From CAYJAP01 sp964368425 (GTDB taxonomy: Bacteria; Bacillota; Clostridia; Christensenellales; UBA1242): a stretch of DNA of 64,000 nt. Below the pieces are notes generated by a model. That model searched no databases, was not told the DNA's origin, and saw only the letters and a list, made by a program, of their open reading frames with translations. Shown here piece by piece: positions 1 to 9,900 of the stretch; the stretch's first letter is position 1; each line of letters opens with the position of its first letter. The position numbers and the translations under genes were made by a program. The stretch is taken from the NCBI GenBank assembly GCA_964368425.1, contig CAYJAP010000001.1, forward strand, positions 17,712 to 81,711, in the 5' to 3' direction.

Positions 1-753
1 GCGAGTAATTTCAAAAAAGCCACTGCTTATACTACGTAGAATTTGCGAATCTATATTTACAAAGGGGATAAGATTTTTTATAAACGAATCTATGAATGAT
101 AGAACATGGTAGTTTTCCATCATAGAGATTAGTACAAAAAACATGCTGACGTAACCTCCAATCAGCAGGATGCTTTTTATGCTTGACCACATAGTATCTT
201 CTAACAAATTGTTGCTCATAGTGTGTATTTTAGAACTCGTGTCGGGCTCTTTTTTACCGTATCCTCTGAATAATATACCGTTTAGCAAAGCTCCTATAAA
301 GTGGGCAATTAAAACCAATATACCTAGCTTCATGTTGAAAAACATGCCGACGCCCACTGTCCCGATAACAAATAGCGGACCGCTAGTGCTGGTGAAAGTA
401 GTTATTTTCCACGCCTGTTTTTTTGTGATACTTCCTTGCTCGTACAAATCTGCTGTTATTTTTGCTCCAACTGGGTATCCCGACATGATACTCATAATGT
501 ATACGTATGCAGATATCCCTGGAGTCGCAAATAAAAACTTTGTAATGGGAGAGATTTTTCTACTAAAAACTTCTACCGTTCTGAAGGTCGATAGCAGTCG
601 TGTTAGCACAAAAAAGGGAAACAACGCAGGTAACAGAGAGGTTGTCCATATACGTAAACCGGTTAGGCAGGCATCCATATTTGATTTTGGATCTATGACA
701 AATAAAACGATTACAGTTAGCACCAAAAGAGACAAGATAAGATTCTTTTTCAA
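1..753 (-). CDS. ylbJ: Sporulation integral membrane protein YlbJ (3' end outside window)
   Basis: The reading frame stays open from a TTG at 753 through the left edge (251 codons), so the C-terminus is missing. The TTG is preceded by AAAGGA at about 7 nt. The protein is strongly hydrophobic with several membrane segments: an N-terminal helix, then blocks containing LLPALFPFFVLTRLL, YIMSIMSGYPVGAK and GPLFVIGTVGVGMF. This is the nucleoside-recognition/gate-like fold of YlbJ, a mother-cell gene needed for heat-resistant spores in Bacillus. Divergence from ylbK with tmcAL and rpmF nearby reproduces the B. subtilis ylbJ-ylbK-ylbM-rpmF neighbourhood, which supports the assignment. A long frame on the opposite strand here is a shadow. 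No convincing sigma-E promoter could be read. Confidence 0.85.
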   Translation of the reverse strand, partial: MKKNLILSLLVLTVIVLFVIDPKSNMDACLTGLRIWTTSLLPALFPFFVLTRLLSTFRTVEVFSRKISPITKFLFATPGISAYVYIMSIMSGYPVGAKITADLYEQGSITKKQAWKITTFTSTSGPLFVIGTVGVGMFFNMKLGILVLIAHFIGALLNGILFRGYGKKEPDTSSKIHTMSNNLLEDTMWSSIKSILLIGGYVSMFFVLISMMENYHVLSFIDSFIKNLIPFVNIDSQILRSISSGFFEITR

Positions 754-848
754 ATCAATTTCCTTTACTTTATCGCGACAGTTTGATAAGATATTTCTGT
801 CTAAAAGGTTAGTATTTTATATACTATATGTTGTAAGAAGGAGTTTTT

Positions 849-1640
849 ATGAAAAAACCAGTAGTAGGATTAGCGTTAGGTGGAGGTGGTGCTCTAGGTT
901 ATGCCCACATAGGTGTGATAGAGGCTCTGGAAGAAAGTGACATACATGTCGACTGTGTCGCAGGGACAAGCATGGGAGCGATTGTTGGAGGTGCGTATGC
1001 GAGTGGACTAACTATAGCTCAAATGAAAGCTTTTGCATCAAAAGTCCGCACGTTTGATTTGATCGATTTGAACCTACGTATGGGCGGAGTTCTATCTGGG
1101 CGGAAGGCAAAGGGAGTATTAAAACGTATTATGCCAGACATAAAAATTGAGGAGACAAATATTCCTTTTCGCTGTGTTGCAGTGGATATCTTATCTGGTA
1201 AAGAGTATGTGTGGAAAAAAGGTTCTCTGATACAGGCGGTACGTTCAAGTATGAGCGTTCCAGGCGTTTTCGTTCCAGTTAAACATGAAAAACTTTCTCT
1301 AGTCGATGGCGGAATTGTTAATAATGTGCCTGAGGATGTTGTAAGAGATATGGGTGCAGACATCGTGATAGGCATAGACGTTATAGGAGAATACAAGATG
1401 AACAAAGCCCCGTTGACATCTGTGTCAAACATAGCATCTGCAATGTTTTTAATGCAGTATAAAATTATGCAGTTGACCCCCGTTCGTTCTGATTTACGTA
1501 TCGAAATACAACAAAATAACGCACAGCAATTTATGTTTAATGGAGTGAATGCGGAAAAATCCATTGTGTTGGGAAAACAAGAGACGTTAAAGAACATAGA
1601 TAAAATTAAAGAAATGATAAATTCGTTCAATAAAAAGTAA
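849..1640 (+). CDS. ylbK: Patatin-like phospholipase, YlbK/RssA family
   Basis: 263-aa predicted serine acyl hydrolase. The N-terminus has the patatin oxyanion loop GGGGALGYAHIG (residues 11-22). The nucleophile motif is GTSMG with Ser41, and the catalytic Asp lies in DGG near residue 153, so the Ser-Asp dyad is complete. No signal peptide is visible, so a cytoplasmic location is expected. AAGGAG sits 5-6 nt before the ATG. It is transcribed divergently from ylbJ and converges on tmcAL, with a shared terminator between them. The physiological substrate of this family is unknown; lipase activity is inferred from the motifs. Confidence 0.88.
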   Translation: MKKPVVGLALGGGGALGYAHIGVIEALEESDIHVDCVAGTSMGAIVGGAYASGLTIAQMKAFASKVRTFDLIDLNLRMGGVLSGRKAKGVLKRIMPDIKIEETNIPFRCVAVDILSGKEYVWKKGSLIQAVRSSMSVPGVFVPVKHEKLSLVDGGIVNNVPEDVVRDMGADIVIGIDVIGEYKMNKAPLTSVSNIASAMFLMQYKIMQLTPVRSDLRIEIQQNNAQQFMFNGVNAEKSIVLGKQETLKNIDKIKEMINSFNKK

Positions 1641-1652
1641 CGTGAAAGAAAT

Positions 1653-1690
1653 AAAAAGAATAAGTAAGACGCGCATTACTTGTTCTTTTT
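1653..1690. terminator. Bidirectional terminator between ylbK and tmcAL
   Basis: A 15-bp stem (1653-1667 with 1676-1690, one G-U pair) and an 8-nt loop. It begins with A5 and ends with T-rich sequence, so it can serve both converging genes. Confidence 0.85.
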
Positions 1691-1693
1691 TAT

Positions 1694-2950
1694 CTATAAT
1701 ACAATTGTTTTAGTCATTAAATCAGGGCTGTAGTTAGGAATCTTTTTACTCTTTTTTAACAATAGATTATACACCTGGTTAGCTCTATCTTCTATGTTTA
1801 CTAATTCGCTGTAGAGTGGACTAGGATTCTTTTCAATATTGCTATTTCTTATGATAAGGTTTGTGTTAACGCTGGCTGCTTTTAGCAGACCTTTATTCTC
1901 AGATTTGAATGCCAACACTTTGATGTAGGGTAGTACTTTCACTTCATATATATCTTTGATAGTTTTTGCGTTTATATCTAAAAGCAAGTTCACAACTATT
2001 CTTTTTAGACGGCTGAAAGAGTATCGTTTCGTTTTAACATCCAAAAGTAATTCATTTAAATCTTTTGTGTTTTTACTTAGTTCGTAGAACCTATTCTCCA
2101 ATCCTTCGGTAACATCAAAAGCCTTTTTTAAATCTACCGGCAGTTTTGTTTTTAGCACGTACAAGGACAAGTCGTTAAATAGCTGTCTATCTGGCAAGCC
2201 GAAAATATCCAACTCTTCTTTCAACAACCCATAACATTCTTCGGGAATGTATTTTTTCACCTTCTGAGGTTTTCCAGTTTTGTATAGCAGGGCTCTTATA
2301 GCAGTAGCACTAGAATCTTTCCCATTCAATTTTGTACTGCTGTACTCCGAATTTTCACGCGTAATATACACAGGTTTTATCTTGCTTTTGGTCAATACTA
2401 AAGCCTTAATATACTCTATTGCCAGTATGTTGTTTGGGTGACGTAATATTTCTATGGTCTCAGTAATTCCTCCAGAGAACGATATAGTGTCATTTTTCAA
2501 CAACTCTTCGATTGCTTTCTCTCGACTACTAGCAATTGAATGTCCTTCCTTCAAAAACTTCTTTAACTTTGTTTGATATTCTTTTGGCTCTCTGGCCAGG
2601 TACTCTGCAAGCTCGTATAACAGCTCTTGATTATTTGCCTCACACCCAAACGCTAGGTGAGTGACGTTATCGAACGAGTTCGCGATCTTGACTCCTGCTA
2701 ACGCAAATATCCCAGCGCTACTACATGCGTACGCTGTTGGTATTTGCACTACTATGTCAGCTCCGGCTTCCATAGCCATTTTTGCTCTGACGTACTTATT
2801 TACTACACTTGGTTCACCACGTTGAGTGAAGTTTCCTCCCATGATACAAAGAATAGCATCAGCGTCACTTTTCTCTCTCGCTAATTCTATATGTTTTTTA
2901 TGTCCGTGATGCAGAGGATTGTACTCACAAATAATTGCACAAATTTTCAT
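1694..2950 (-). CDS. tmcAL: tRNA(Met) cytidine acetate ligase TmcAL (YlbM)
   Basis: 418-aa nucleotidyltransferase-like protein. The N-terminus reads ICEYNPLHHGHKKHIELA, the HxGH adenylyl-transfer signature, followed by MGGNFTQRGEPSVVNKYVRA, typical of the family. TmcAL activates acetate with ATP and forms N4-acetylcytidine at the wobble base of elongator tRNA-Met. A GTG 9 nt upstream is also in frame, but the ATG at 2950 has the better spacing from TTAGG. It sits beside pta and ackA, whose pathway handles acetate; that link is only suggestive. The length matches the family. Confidence 0.9.
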   Translation of the reverse strand: MKICAIICEYNPLHHGHKKHIELAREKSDADAILCIMGGNFTQRGEPSVVNKYVRAKMAMEAGADIVVQIPTAYACSSAGIFALAGVKIANSFDNVTHLAFGCEANNQELLYELAEYLAREPKEYQTKLKKFLKEGHSIASSREKAIEELLKNDTISFSGGITETIEILRHPNNILAIEYIKALVLTKSKIKPVYITRENSEYSSTKLNGKDSSATAIRALLYKTGKPQKVKKYIPEECYGLLKEELDIFGLPDRQLFNDLSLYVLKTKLPVDLKKAFDVTEGLENRFYELSKNTKDLNELLLDVKTKRYSFSRLKRIVVNLLLDINAKTIKDIYEVKVLPYIKVLAFKSENKGLLKAASVNTNLIIRNSNIEKNPSPLYSELVNIEDRANQVYNLLLKKSKKIPNYSPDLMTKTIVL

Positions 2951-2983
2951 ATTATTCACTACCTAATTTATTTTTTTTCAGTT

Positions 2984-3082
2984 AAGAATCTGATTCTTTT
3001 ATTTTACTTTTACATTTTTATGGTGTATCATTTATAAGAGTTTACATTATTGATACAGAATAAGTATCGCTAATCGCGATTA
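2984..3082. promoter_or_regulatory. Palindrome cluster between tmcAL and pta, with weak pta promoter
   Basis: This 200-nt divergent spacer carries three dyads: AAGAATC-T-GATTCTT (2984-2998), GATAC-N7-GTATC (about 3052-3068), and the perfect 12-bp palindrome TAATCGCGATTA (3071-3082). A plausible pta promoter is TTTACA (3009-3014), 18 nt, TATAAG (3033-3038), which would put the last two dyads in the 5' leader. They could be operators or RNA hairpins. No known regulator is recognised. Confidence 0.4.
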
Positions 3083-3151
3083 TCATTCGTCCTTTATTAT
3101 ATATAAAAAAGGGATAAACGTAAAACAAATTTTGAAAATAAAGGAATTTTT

Positions 3152-4135
3152 ATGCTTAAACAATCAAAAAAGGCGGAAATTTTAAAAATATTTAATAAAA
3201 GAACAGATAAAACTATTGTGTTGCCGGAAGCAGGTTTTAGCGATAGAATTGTTAAAGCAGGTATAGAATGTGCTAAAAATAAGATTGCAAATATTGTTTT
3301 TCTTGTTAAAAAGGATAGCGAAGTTGCAGACATGAGTAGTATAAAAAACATAAGAGTAGTTAATATTTTAAAGAGTGATTTGCGTGATATGCTGGCAACC
3401 GTTTTAAGTATAAAGAGAGCTAGTAAAGGTATGACTCTTAAACAGGCGGAAGAGTTAATAAAAGATCCTATATATTTTGCAACGATGATGTTGGAACTGG
3501 GACTGGTTGACGGTCTTGTTTGTGGAGCAGAAACATCTACAGCAAATACTCTTCGTCCCGCTTTACAAATAATAAAAGCGAGAGAACCAGAGAGTAAAGT
3601 GTCCTCTTTCTTTTTTATGACAAAGAAGGAGCAGTCTTATCTATTTGCGGATTGTGGGTTGAATGAAAATCCTAACGCAGAAGAATTGAGCAATATCGCT
3701 TATCAAAGTTTTACAAGTGCAAGAGATGTATGTAAGATGACCGATCCTAAACTTGCCTTTCTATCGTACTCTACGAAAGGAAGTGCGGGAGGGGATAGTG
3801 CTATCAAATCCAAGTCGGCCTATGATAACTTTACTAAAAAACATCCTAAGATTATCGCCGACGGAGAATTGCAGGTTGACGCTGCTATAGTTCCGGAAGT
3901 TGCTAGAAGTAAAGCTCATAAGGGTAAAGTTAAAGGAGAGGCAAATGTATTGATATTCCCCGATTTACAAAGTGGAAACATCGGCTATAAATTGGTGGAA
4001 AGATTAGGTGGATTCAAAGCGTTCGGTCCGATTTGTCAAGGGTTCAAAAGGCCTGTGAATGACGTAAGTCGTGGAGCAAGCGTTGAAGATATAATAAATG
4101 TTATAGCGATTACTGCTATACAAGCGCAACAATAA
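3152..4135 (+). CDS. pta: Phosphate acetyltransferase
   Basis: 327-aa short-form Pta, converting acetyl-CoA and phosphate to acetyl phosphate. The family pattern is clear: VLPEAGFSDRIVKAG at the N-terminus, DGLVCGAETSTANTLRPALQII in the middle, and the C-terminal ADGELQVDAAIVPEVA followed by LIFPDLQSGNIGYKLVER. AAAGGA precedes the ATG. It lies 20 nt upstream of ackA and clearly forms an operon with it, giving the acetate/ATP fermentation branch. It lacks the N-terminal DRTGG extension of the long enterobacterial form. Confidence 0.95.
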   Translation: MLKQSKKAEILKIFNKRTDKTIVLPEAGFSDRIVKAGIECAKNKIANIVFLVKKDSEVADMSSIKNIRVVNILKSDLRDMLATVLSIKRASKGMTLKQAEELIKDPIYFATMMLELGLVDGLVCGAETSTANTLRPALQIIKAREPESKVSSFFFMTKKEQSYLFADCGLNENPNAEELSNIAYQSFTSARDVCKMTDPKLAFLSYSTKGSAGGDSAIKSKSAYDNFTKKHPKIIADGELQVDAAIVPEVARSKAHKGKVKGEANVLIFPDLQSGNIGYKLVERLGGFKAFGPICQGFKRPVNDVSRGASVEDIINVIAITAIQAQQ

Positions 4136-4155
4136 ACAAAAGAGAAGGAGAAAAT

Positions 4156-5352
4156 ATGAAAATACTAGTATTAAATGCAGGAAGTAGTACGGTTAAATAT
4201 CAGTTATTTGATATGGTAACCAAGGAGGTTATAGCAAAAGGAAACGCCCAAAGAATAGGCGATGCGAAATCTTTTGTTTCTTTCAAGTCTAAAGATTATT
4301 CACAAACTGTTAATAAATTTTTTGTGGATCACAGCGCGGCTCTAGCAGAGATTCTTTCGATGTTAACCAATGAAAAACATGGTGTCATTAAAGACATAAA
4401 CGAGATAGACGGTTTCGGTCACAGGGTTGTACATGGAGGACCGAAACATTTTGATAGTTGCATAGTAGATAATTCAGTTATTAAAGATTTGAAAAATAGT
4501 ATAGACTTAGCTCCGTTACATGTTAAAGCACATTTAATGGGATTAGAGGCTTGTAGAAAAGTTGCTAAAAATATACCAAACGTTGTAGTTTTCGACACGG
4601 GATTCCACAGCAAAATGCCAGAGTATGCATACAGATATGCAATACCGAAGAAAGATTACAAGAAGTTGGCGATTAGGAGATACGGCTTCCATGGAACGAG
4701 CCATTATTTTGTTTCCAACGAATGTGCTAGGCTTATGAAAAAACCAGTAGAAAAACTCAAGATAATTACTATCCACTTAGGTAATGGTAGCAGTATGAGT
4801 GCAGTAAAAGACGGACGTTCTATCGATACAAGTATGGGGTTTACTCCGCTTGAGGGTATGGTAATGGGAACTCGTTCCGGCGACATTGATCCAGCAGTAG
4901 TCGGTTACCTATGCAAGAAAAAAGGTATAGATGCTGCTCAAGCGATTGATTATCTGAACAAACAATGTGGGTTGTTAGGGTTGACAGGTCTTTCTGCAGA
5001 TATGAGAGAGATTCTGGCTAACATGGATAATCCAGATGTGGCACTTGCATTAGACATTATGTGTTACCGTATCAAAAAATATGTTGGTGCATATGTGGCA
5101 GTTCTAGGTGGAGTTGATGCAATAGTATTCACGGGTGGTATAGGGCAATATACACCGGAAGTTAGAGAGAAATCATTACAAGGGCTAGAGCACATGGGTA
5201 TAGTGCTAGACAATAAAAAGAATTATGGTTGTGAAAGAGATGCTTCAACAGCTATACAATCTAAAAAGAGTAAGGCTCAGATTTGGGTTATAACAACTAA
5301 CGAAGAGATTGTTATAGCAGAAGAAACTGTGAAATTAATAAAAAATAAATAA
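4156..5352 (+). CDS. ackA: Acetate kinase
   Basis: 398-aa ASKHA-fold kinase transferring phosphate from acetyl phosphate to ADP. Visible motifs in order: NAGSSTVKYQLF at the N-terminus, GHRVVHGG, FDTGFH, RRYGFHGTSH, HLGNGSSMSAV, GTRSGDIDPAV and FTGGIGQ. All catalytic regions are present and the length is standard. AGAAGGAG precedes the ATG. With pta it yields ATP and acetate. In many Clostridia ackA is followed by yceD-rpmF; here yceD (DUF177) is absent and rpmF follows directly from its own promoter. Confidence 0.97.
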   Translation: MKILVLNAGSSTVKYQLFDMVTKEVIAKGNAQRIGDAKSFVSFKSKDYSQTVNKFFVDHSAALAEILSMLTNEKHGVIKDINEIDGFGHRVVHGGPKHFDSCIVDNSVIKDLKNSIDLAPLHVKAHLMGLEACRKVAKNIPNVVVFDTGFHSKMPEYAYRYAIPKKDYKKLAIRRYGFHGTSHYFVSNECARLMKKPVEKLKIITIHLGNGSSMSAVKDGRSIDTSMGFTPLEGMVMGTRSGDIDPAVVGYLCKKKGIDAAQAIDYLNKQCGLLGLTGLSADMREILANMDNPDVALALDIMCYRIKKYVGAYVAVLGGVDAIVFTGGIGQYTPEVREKSLQGLEHMGIVLDNKKNYGCERDASTAIQSKKSKAQIWVITTNEEIVIAEETVKLIKNK

Positions 5353-5359
5353 TTTATAA

Positions 5360-5388
5360 TTTACAAACAGAAGTTTATATGATATACT
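5360..5388 (+). promoter_or_regulatory. Sigma-A promoter for rpmF
   Basis: TTTACA (5360-5365), 17 nt, TATACT (5383-5388). Expected start near 5395, followed by AGGAGG before rpmF. Confidence 0.7.
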
Positions 5389-5421
5389 TACGAGTGCAAA
5401 GAATAATAGGAGGTGCATAAG

Positions 5422-5619
5422 ATGGCAGTACCAAAGCACAAGGTCTCGAAAGCAAGACGTGATTCAAGAAAGGCAAATTGGAAAGTTTCAACACCTTCTC
5501 TAACAGAATGTCCACATTGCCACGAACTAAAGACTACACACAGAGTATGTAAAAAATGTGGTTATTACGATGGCGAACAAAAGGTCGTAGTTGAGAAAGA
5601 AAAGAAAGAATCTAAATAA
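5422..5619 (+). CDS. rpmF: Ribosomal protein bL32
   Basis: 65 aa, beginning MAVPKHKVSKARRDSRKANW, the standard bL32 N-terminus. It keeps four zinc-ligand cysteines (CPHC ... CKKC), so this is the zinc-binding form. A GTG 9 nt upstream is in frame, but it overlaps the AGGAGG ribosome binding site, so the ATG at 5422 is chosen. It is followed immediately by a terminator, making it a short monocistronic unit before plsX. Confidence 0.95.
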   Translation: MAVPKHKVSKARRDSRKANWKVSTPSLTECPHCHELKTTHRVCKKCGYYDGEQKVVVEKEKKESK

Positions 5620-5622
5620 TGA

Positions 5623-5646
5623 AAGACACTCAAGAGAGTGTTTTTT
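5623..5646 (+). terminator. rpmF terminator
   Basis: ACACTC-AAGA-GAGTGT hairpin (5625-5640) followed by six T. Confidence 0.9.
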
Positions 5647-5697
5647 ATTTAATATAACGATTTATAGCTGAAAAAGTTATTAAGTAATTTATATTAT

Positions 5698-5726
5698 TTG
5701 CATAATGATAAAAAAAGTGATATCCT
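5698..5726 (+). promoter_or_regulatory. Probable plsX promoter
   Basis: TTGCAT (5698-5703), 17 nt, TATCCT (5721-5726) with an extended -10 TGA directly upstream. The -10 is weak, but the -35 is of the TTGC type seen at other genes here. Confidence 0.5.
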
Positions 5727-5751
5727 CAGGTTATAGAATTAGGAGAATGTT

Positions 5752-6771
5752 ATGGTAAAAGTTATAGTAGATGGATACGGTGGAGATAATGCTCCAGAAG
5801 TAGTAGTGCAGGGGTGTTTACTGGCGGTACAGAATAACAAAGACTTGCACATTGTGATAACTGGAGATGAAAATAAAATTAAAGAAATACTATCGGGTTA
5901 TTCTTATAACCCTGAAAATTTTACTATTGTTCATACTACACAAGTTGTAGACATTAATGCTTCTCCAAGTGTAGAATTCAAAACAAAGCCAGATAGTTCA
6001 CTTGTAAAAGCGTACGAAATTCTTCGTACTCAAGAGGATGTAGTAGGTTTAGTAAGTGCAGGAAGTACAGGCGCAATCTTAGTGGGAGCGTTCCTAAAAC
6101 TTGGTAGAATCAAAGGAGTTAGTCGACCTGCTCTTTGTCCGGTGCTACCAACTTCAGACGGAAAATTCTTCCTACTTTGTGACAGTGGTGCAAATGTGGA
6201 CTGTAAACCTATCAACCTCGTTCACTTTGCTATAATGGCAAATGAGTACGCAAAACATGTGTTTAAGATTAAAAAGCCAACAGTTGGTTTATTAAATATC
6301 GGTGCAGAAGAAGAGAAGGGTAATGAGCAGACAAGAGAAGCGTACCAATTGCTAAAATCGGTTCCAAAGTTGAAGTTTATCGGTAATGTAGAGGGGACGG
6401 GGTTAATGGCTCATGCTTGCGATATAGTGGTGGCAGATGGCTTCGTGGGAAATGCTGTACTGAAAGCTTCAGAAGGTACAATGAAAGCATTCAATGTGAT
6501 GTTAAAAACAGAAATCAAAAAGAGATTTTTAAGTAAGATAGGTTATTTATTTATGAAAAAGTCTTTCAAAAATTTCAGAGATAATATCAACAAATACAGT
6601 CATCAAGGAGCTGTGCTGATCGGGTGTAAAAAGCTAGTGGTTAAAGCTCACGGAAATAGTAATGCTAAGACCATCAGTAACGCTATCGGACAGGTAGTAG
6701 ATATGAGTAAAGAAAATCTATGTGAAGTTATAGAAAAAGAAGTTTCTAAGTATAGCAAGTCCACTGAATAA
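5752..6771 (+). CDS. plsX: Phosphate acyltransferase PlsX
   Basis: 339-aa enzyme that makes acyl phosphate from acyl-ACP, the first step of PlsX/PlsY phosphatidic acid synthesis. The N-terminal VDGYGGDNAPEVVVQG corresponds to the family's DxMGGDxAP motif; the usual Met is Tyr here. Further matches are LVSAGSTGAILVGA and CDSGANVDCKP. AGGAG precedes the ATG. In most Firmicutes acpP and rnc follow before smc. Here a terminator and then smc follow, so the ACP partner must be encoded elsewhere. Confidence 0.95.
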   Translation: MVKVIVDGYGGDNAPEVVVQGCLLAVQNNKDLHIVITGDENKIKEILSGYSYNPENFTIVHTTQVVDINASPSVEFKTKPDSSLVKAYEILRTQEDVVGLVSAGSTGAILVGAFLKLGRIKGVSRPALCPVLPTSDGKFFLLCDSGANVDCKPINLVHFAIMANEYAKHVFKIKKPTVGLLNIGAEEEKGNEQTREAYQLLKSVPKLKFIGNVEGTGLMAHACDIVVADGFVGNAVLKASEGTMKAFNVMLKTEIKKRFLSKIGYLFMKKSFKNFRDNINKYSHQGAVLIGCKKLVVKAHGNSNAKTISNAIGQVVDMSKENLCEVIEKEVSKYSKSTE

Positions 6772-6783
6772 TATGTAAACAGG

Positions 6784-6818
6784 TCTCCTCGTTATGTGAA
6801 AAGCGAGGAGATTTTTTA
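6784..6818 (+). terminator. plsX terminator
   Basis: 8-bp stem TCTCCTCG/CGAGGAGA (6784-6791 with 6804-6811), 12-nt loop, six T. Confidence 0.9.
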
Positions 6819-6851
6819 TCAAATAACGGCTCTTTTATTAGGTTAATTTAG

Positions 6852-6881
6852 TTGTCCAAAGCTTAGCCTTTATGGTACAAT
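6852..6881 (+). promoter_or_regulatory. Sigma-A promoter for smc-ftsY
   Basis: TTGTCC (6852-6857), 18 nt, TACAAT (6876-6881), with an extended -10 TGG. Confidence 0.65.
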
Positions 6882-6917
6882 ACTATGTTTACAGGAAATG
6901 TGATTCGGAGGCTAATT

Positions 6918-9900
6918 TTGAATTTAAAACAGGTAGAAGTTATAGGGTTTAAATCTTTCGCTGATTTGACAAAACTTACTTTCGATAGTGGCATCACTGC
7001 GATTGTTGGCCCAAACGGTTGTGGGAAAAGCAACGTGGCCGATGCAGTTCGTTGGGTACTGGGCGAGCAGAGTAGTAAGACGTTACGTGGAACAAATATG
7101 CAGGACGTTATTTTCAAGGGAACAGAGAAAAGAAAAAGTCTTTCTTTTTGTGAAGTGTCTCTTCTTTTTGATAATTCTAACAAGATTTTTAAGACCGAGT
7201 TTCAGGAGCTATTAATCACTCGTAAGCTTTTTCGTAGTGGTGAAAGTGAATACATGATAAACCGTGAAAGCTGCAGGTTGAAAGACATTATTGATTTATT
7301 GCATGATAGTGGTATAGGTAAGAGCGGTTATAGTATCATAGGGCAGGGAAAAATAGACGAGATAATTTCCTCTAAACCAGAGGATAGAAGGGCGATATTT
7401 GAAGAGGCAGCAGGTATAGCAAAATCTAAATTCAAAAAGTTAGAGGCGGAAAGAAAACTAGAAAGGACGCAGGGTAATCTCACTCGTATAACCGACATAA
7501 TAGCCGAGATCGAACGCCAATTAATTCCTCTACAGCAACAGTCAGATATTGCAAAAAAATATCTTGATTTAAAGGAACAACTGAAGCTACAAGAGGTTAA
7601 CACATACATATATCAGCACGATTATGCTTCCAGCTACAAGGAAGAAATAAGCTATAAGATAAGCCAGCTGGTAAAAGAATTGAACGAAAAACAAAAAGAA
7701 CTGGATATGGTTATTCAGGGATATAACCAGTCTTTTGATAAAATAAACAACATTGACGAAGGTATCGCTGAGTTAAGAGACAGGGTGCTTTTCATTACCG
7801 TCGGTTTAGAGAAAAAGGCGGGAGAAAGCAACCTTCTAAGAGAAAAGATAAAAAACTGTGAGACTGAAAAAGATAGATATGCGAGTATCATCTCTCGTAA
7901 TACGACGGTCGCAGATAAGAGCTCACAGACGTTAAAAGATAAAGCTCAGGAGAAGAAAGATAAGTCGGAAGAACTATCGGTTTTACAAAATAGGTTAGCC
8001 GAGATATCTACTGCTTATGAGCGCATTAATAAAGAGTTGCAGAGCAATGAAAGTGAGGCGCAAGAGGCACAGCTTAAAATATACGAATCGTTAAGTAAAT
8101 TAGGTGATGTGAAGGCACAAATATCGGCTTTAAATAGCGAAACTAATACGTACACTACTCAGTTGGCCGAGATCCAAGAGTCTTTGAAAACGTCTATGGT
8201 TAGGTTGCAGGATTATAGCGACAAACTAAAAACGTCTAAAGATAATTTAACAAGGTCCCTTGAAAAGGTTGTTTCCTGCAAAAAGAAGTTGGAAGAACTT
8301 TCTGTTAAACAGTCAGCAAAAATGGCTGAGCTAAAAGAAGTAGAAATAAAAATTAATACAACCAACAACAATCTCATAACTCTAAAACACAGAAAAAAGA
8401 TGTTGGAAGATATGCAGAGGGAGTACGAGGGGTACTTCGGTAGTGTGAAACGTCTATTGACAGATGCCGAAAGTAACCGTGAACTTAAATCCAAAATTGT
8501 TGGAGTTTTAGCTACGCTAATCAAGGTTCCTAAGAAATACGAGACAGCGATAGAAATGGCATTGGGAAGTGCTGTGCAGAACATAGTCACACATACAGAC
8601 AGTGGTGCAAAAGACTTGGTTGAGTACCTCAAAAGAAAAGAGTATGGGCGTGCGACGTTCTTGCCAATTAACAGCGTAAGATCGAGATATCTCGATGGTT
8701 ACCATAATCAATCGTTAAAAATTGCAGGAGTGCTTGGAGTAGCCAGTGAACTTATTTCTTACGACAAAAACATTGAAAACATCGTGAGTAATTTGTTGGC
8801 GACAACGGTTATCTGTGATGATTTAAACAGTGCAATTGCAGTAGCTAAAGAAAGCAAATATTCTTTCAGAATTGTCACTCTTGATGGAGATATTATCAAT
8901 CCACAAGGAAGCATAACAGGCGGAAGTAAGAAGGCGCAAATAACAAACCTTTTAAGTAGAGAAAGTAACATTAATGAAGCTCAAAAGATGGTGGATAAAC
9001 TCGAGTCAGAGAATGTAAGCCTACGCCGCTTGCAGGAAGAACTAGTCTTTACAGTAAACAAATTGACGACAGGAATAAAGTCGGAAACTGAACTTCTGCG
9101 TGAGGCGGAAATAGGATATGCAACTGAGAACGAGCGTTGCGATAAGCTGACACAGATAGTCGCTGACCTTGAGAGTGAAGTGAATACGTTAGAAAGTAAC
9201 AAGGCTAAGGTAAAACAGATTCTTAACTCGATACAAGTTGAGCAGGAGAAAATAGCTATTTTACAAGAAAATTATGCAGTGGAAAGTAACATTTCTATCG
9301 AAAACACAGAGTTTGTATCTCTGAAACAGAAGAGAGAAGAATACTCAGAAGCGTTGACTGAATTAAAGGTGCAAATTGTTCAAATTGAAACCTTTTTACA
9401 CAACGTAGACATGGAATTATTCCGTTTGGAAGAAGAAATATCTACAGCACAAACAGTTCTTGCAGAAACACAACAGCACTATGACAACAACGAGAACATC
9501 TTAAAAGCACTGAAAGAGATTGATTTAGGTAAAAGTGATGACTCTGCTGGTACAGAGATTGAAGAGCTAAACGAAGCTAAGGCAAAATTGGCTAGTTTAG
9601 ACGAGTACAAGCACCAGTTACAGGTAAATCTAAGGAAGTTGGAAGAAGATAGAATGGCATTAGGTGCTGTCGTAAATCGTCTCCAGGATAAGAAATATCA
9701 AGAAGAATTGAATCTAACAAAGGTTGATACCGATATAGAGACAATGCAAGAGAGAATCTGGAGTGAATATGAACTGACTTATAGTTCGGCTCAGGATTAT
9801 AAGGTGGAGAACTTTAACATCAAGACTGGGCTTACCAGTATAAACAAGCTTAAAAAAGAGATTCTGTCTTTGGGCAATGTCAATGTTAACGCTATAGAGG

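Noticed and set aside
170..940. 256-aa plus-strand reading frame
   Set aside because: It is antisense to ylbJ, lacks a ribosome binding site and family resemblance, and overlaps the start of ylbK.
1019..1630. 203-aa minus-strand frame opposite ylbK
   Set aside because: The patatin motifs on the plus strand explain the region; the antisense product is a low-complexity shadow.
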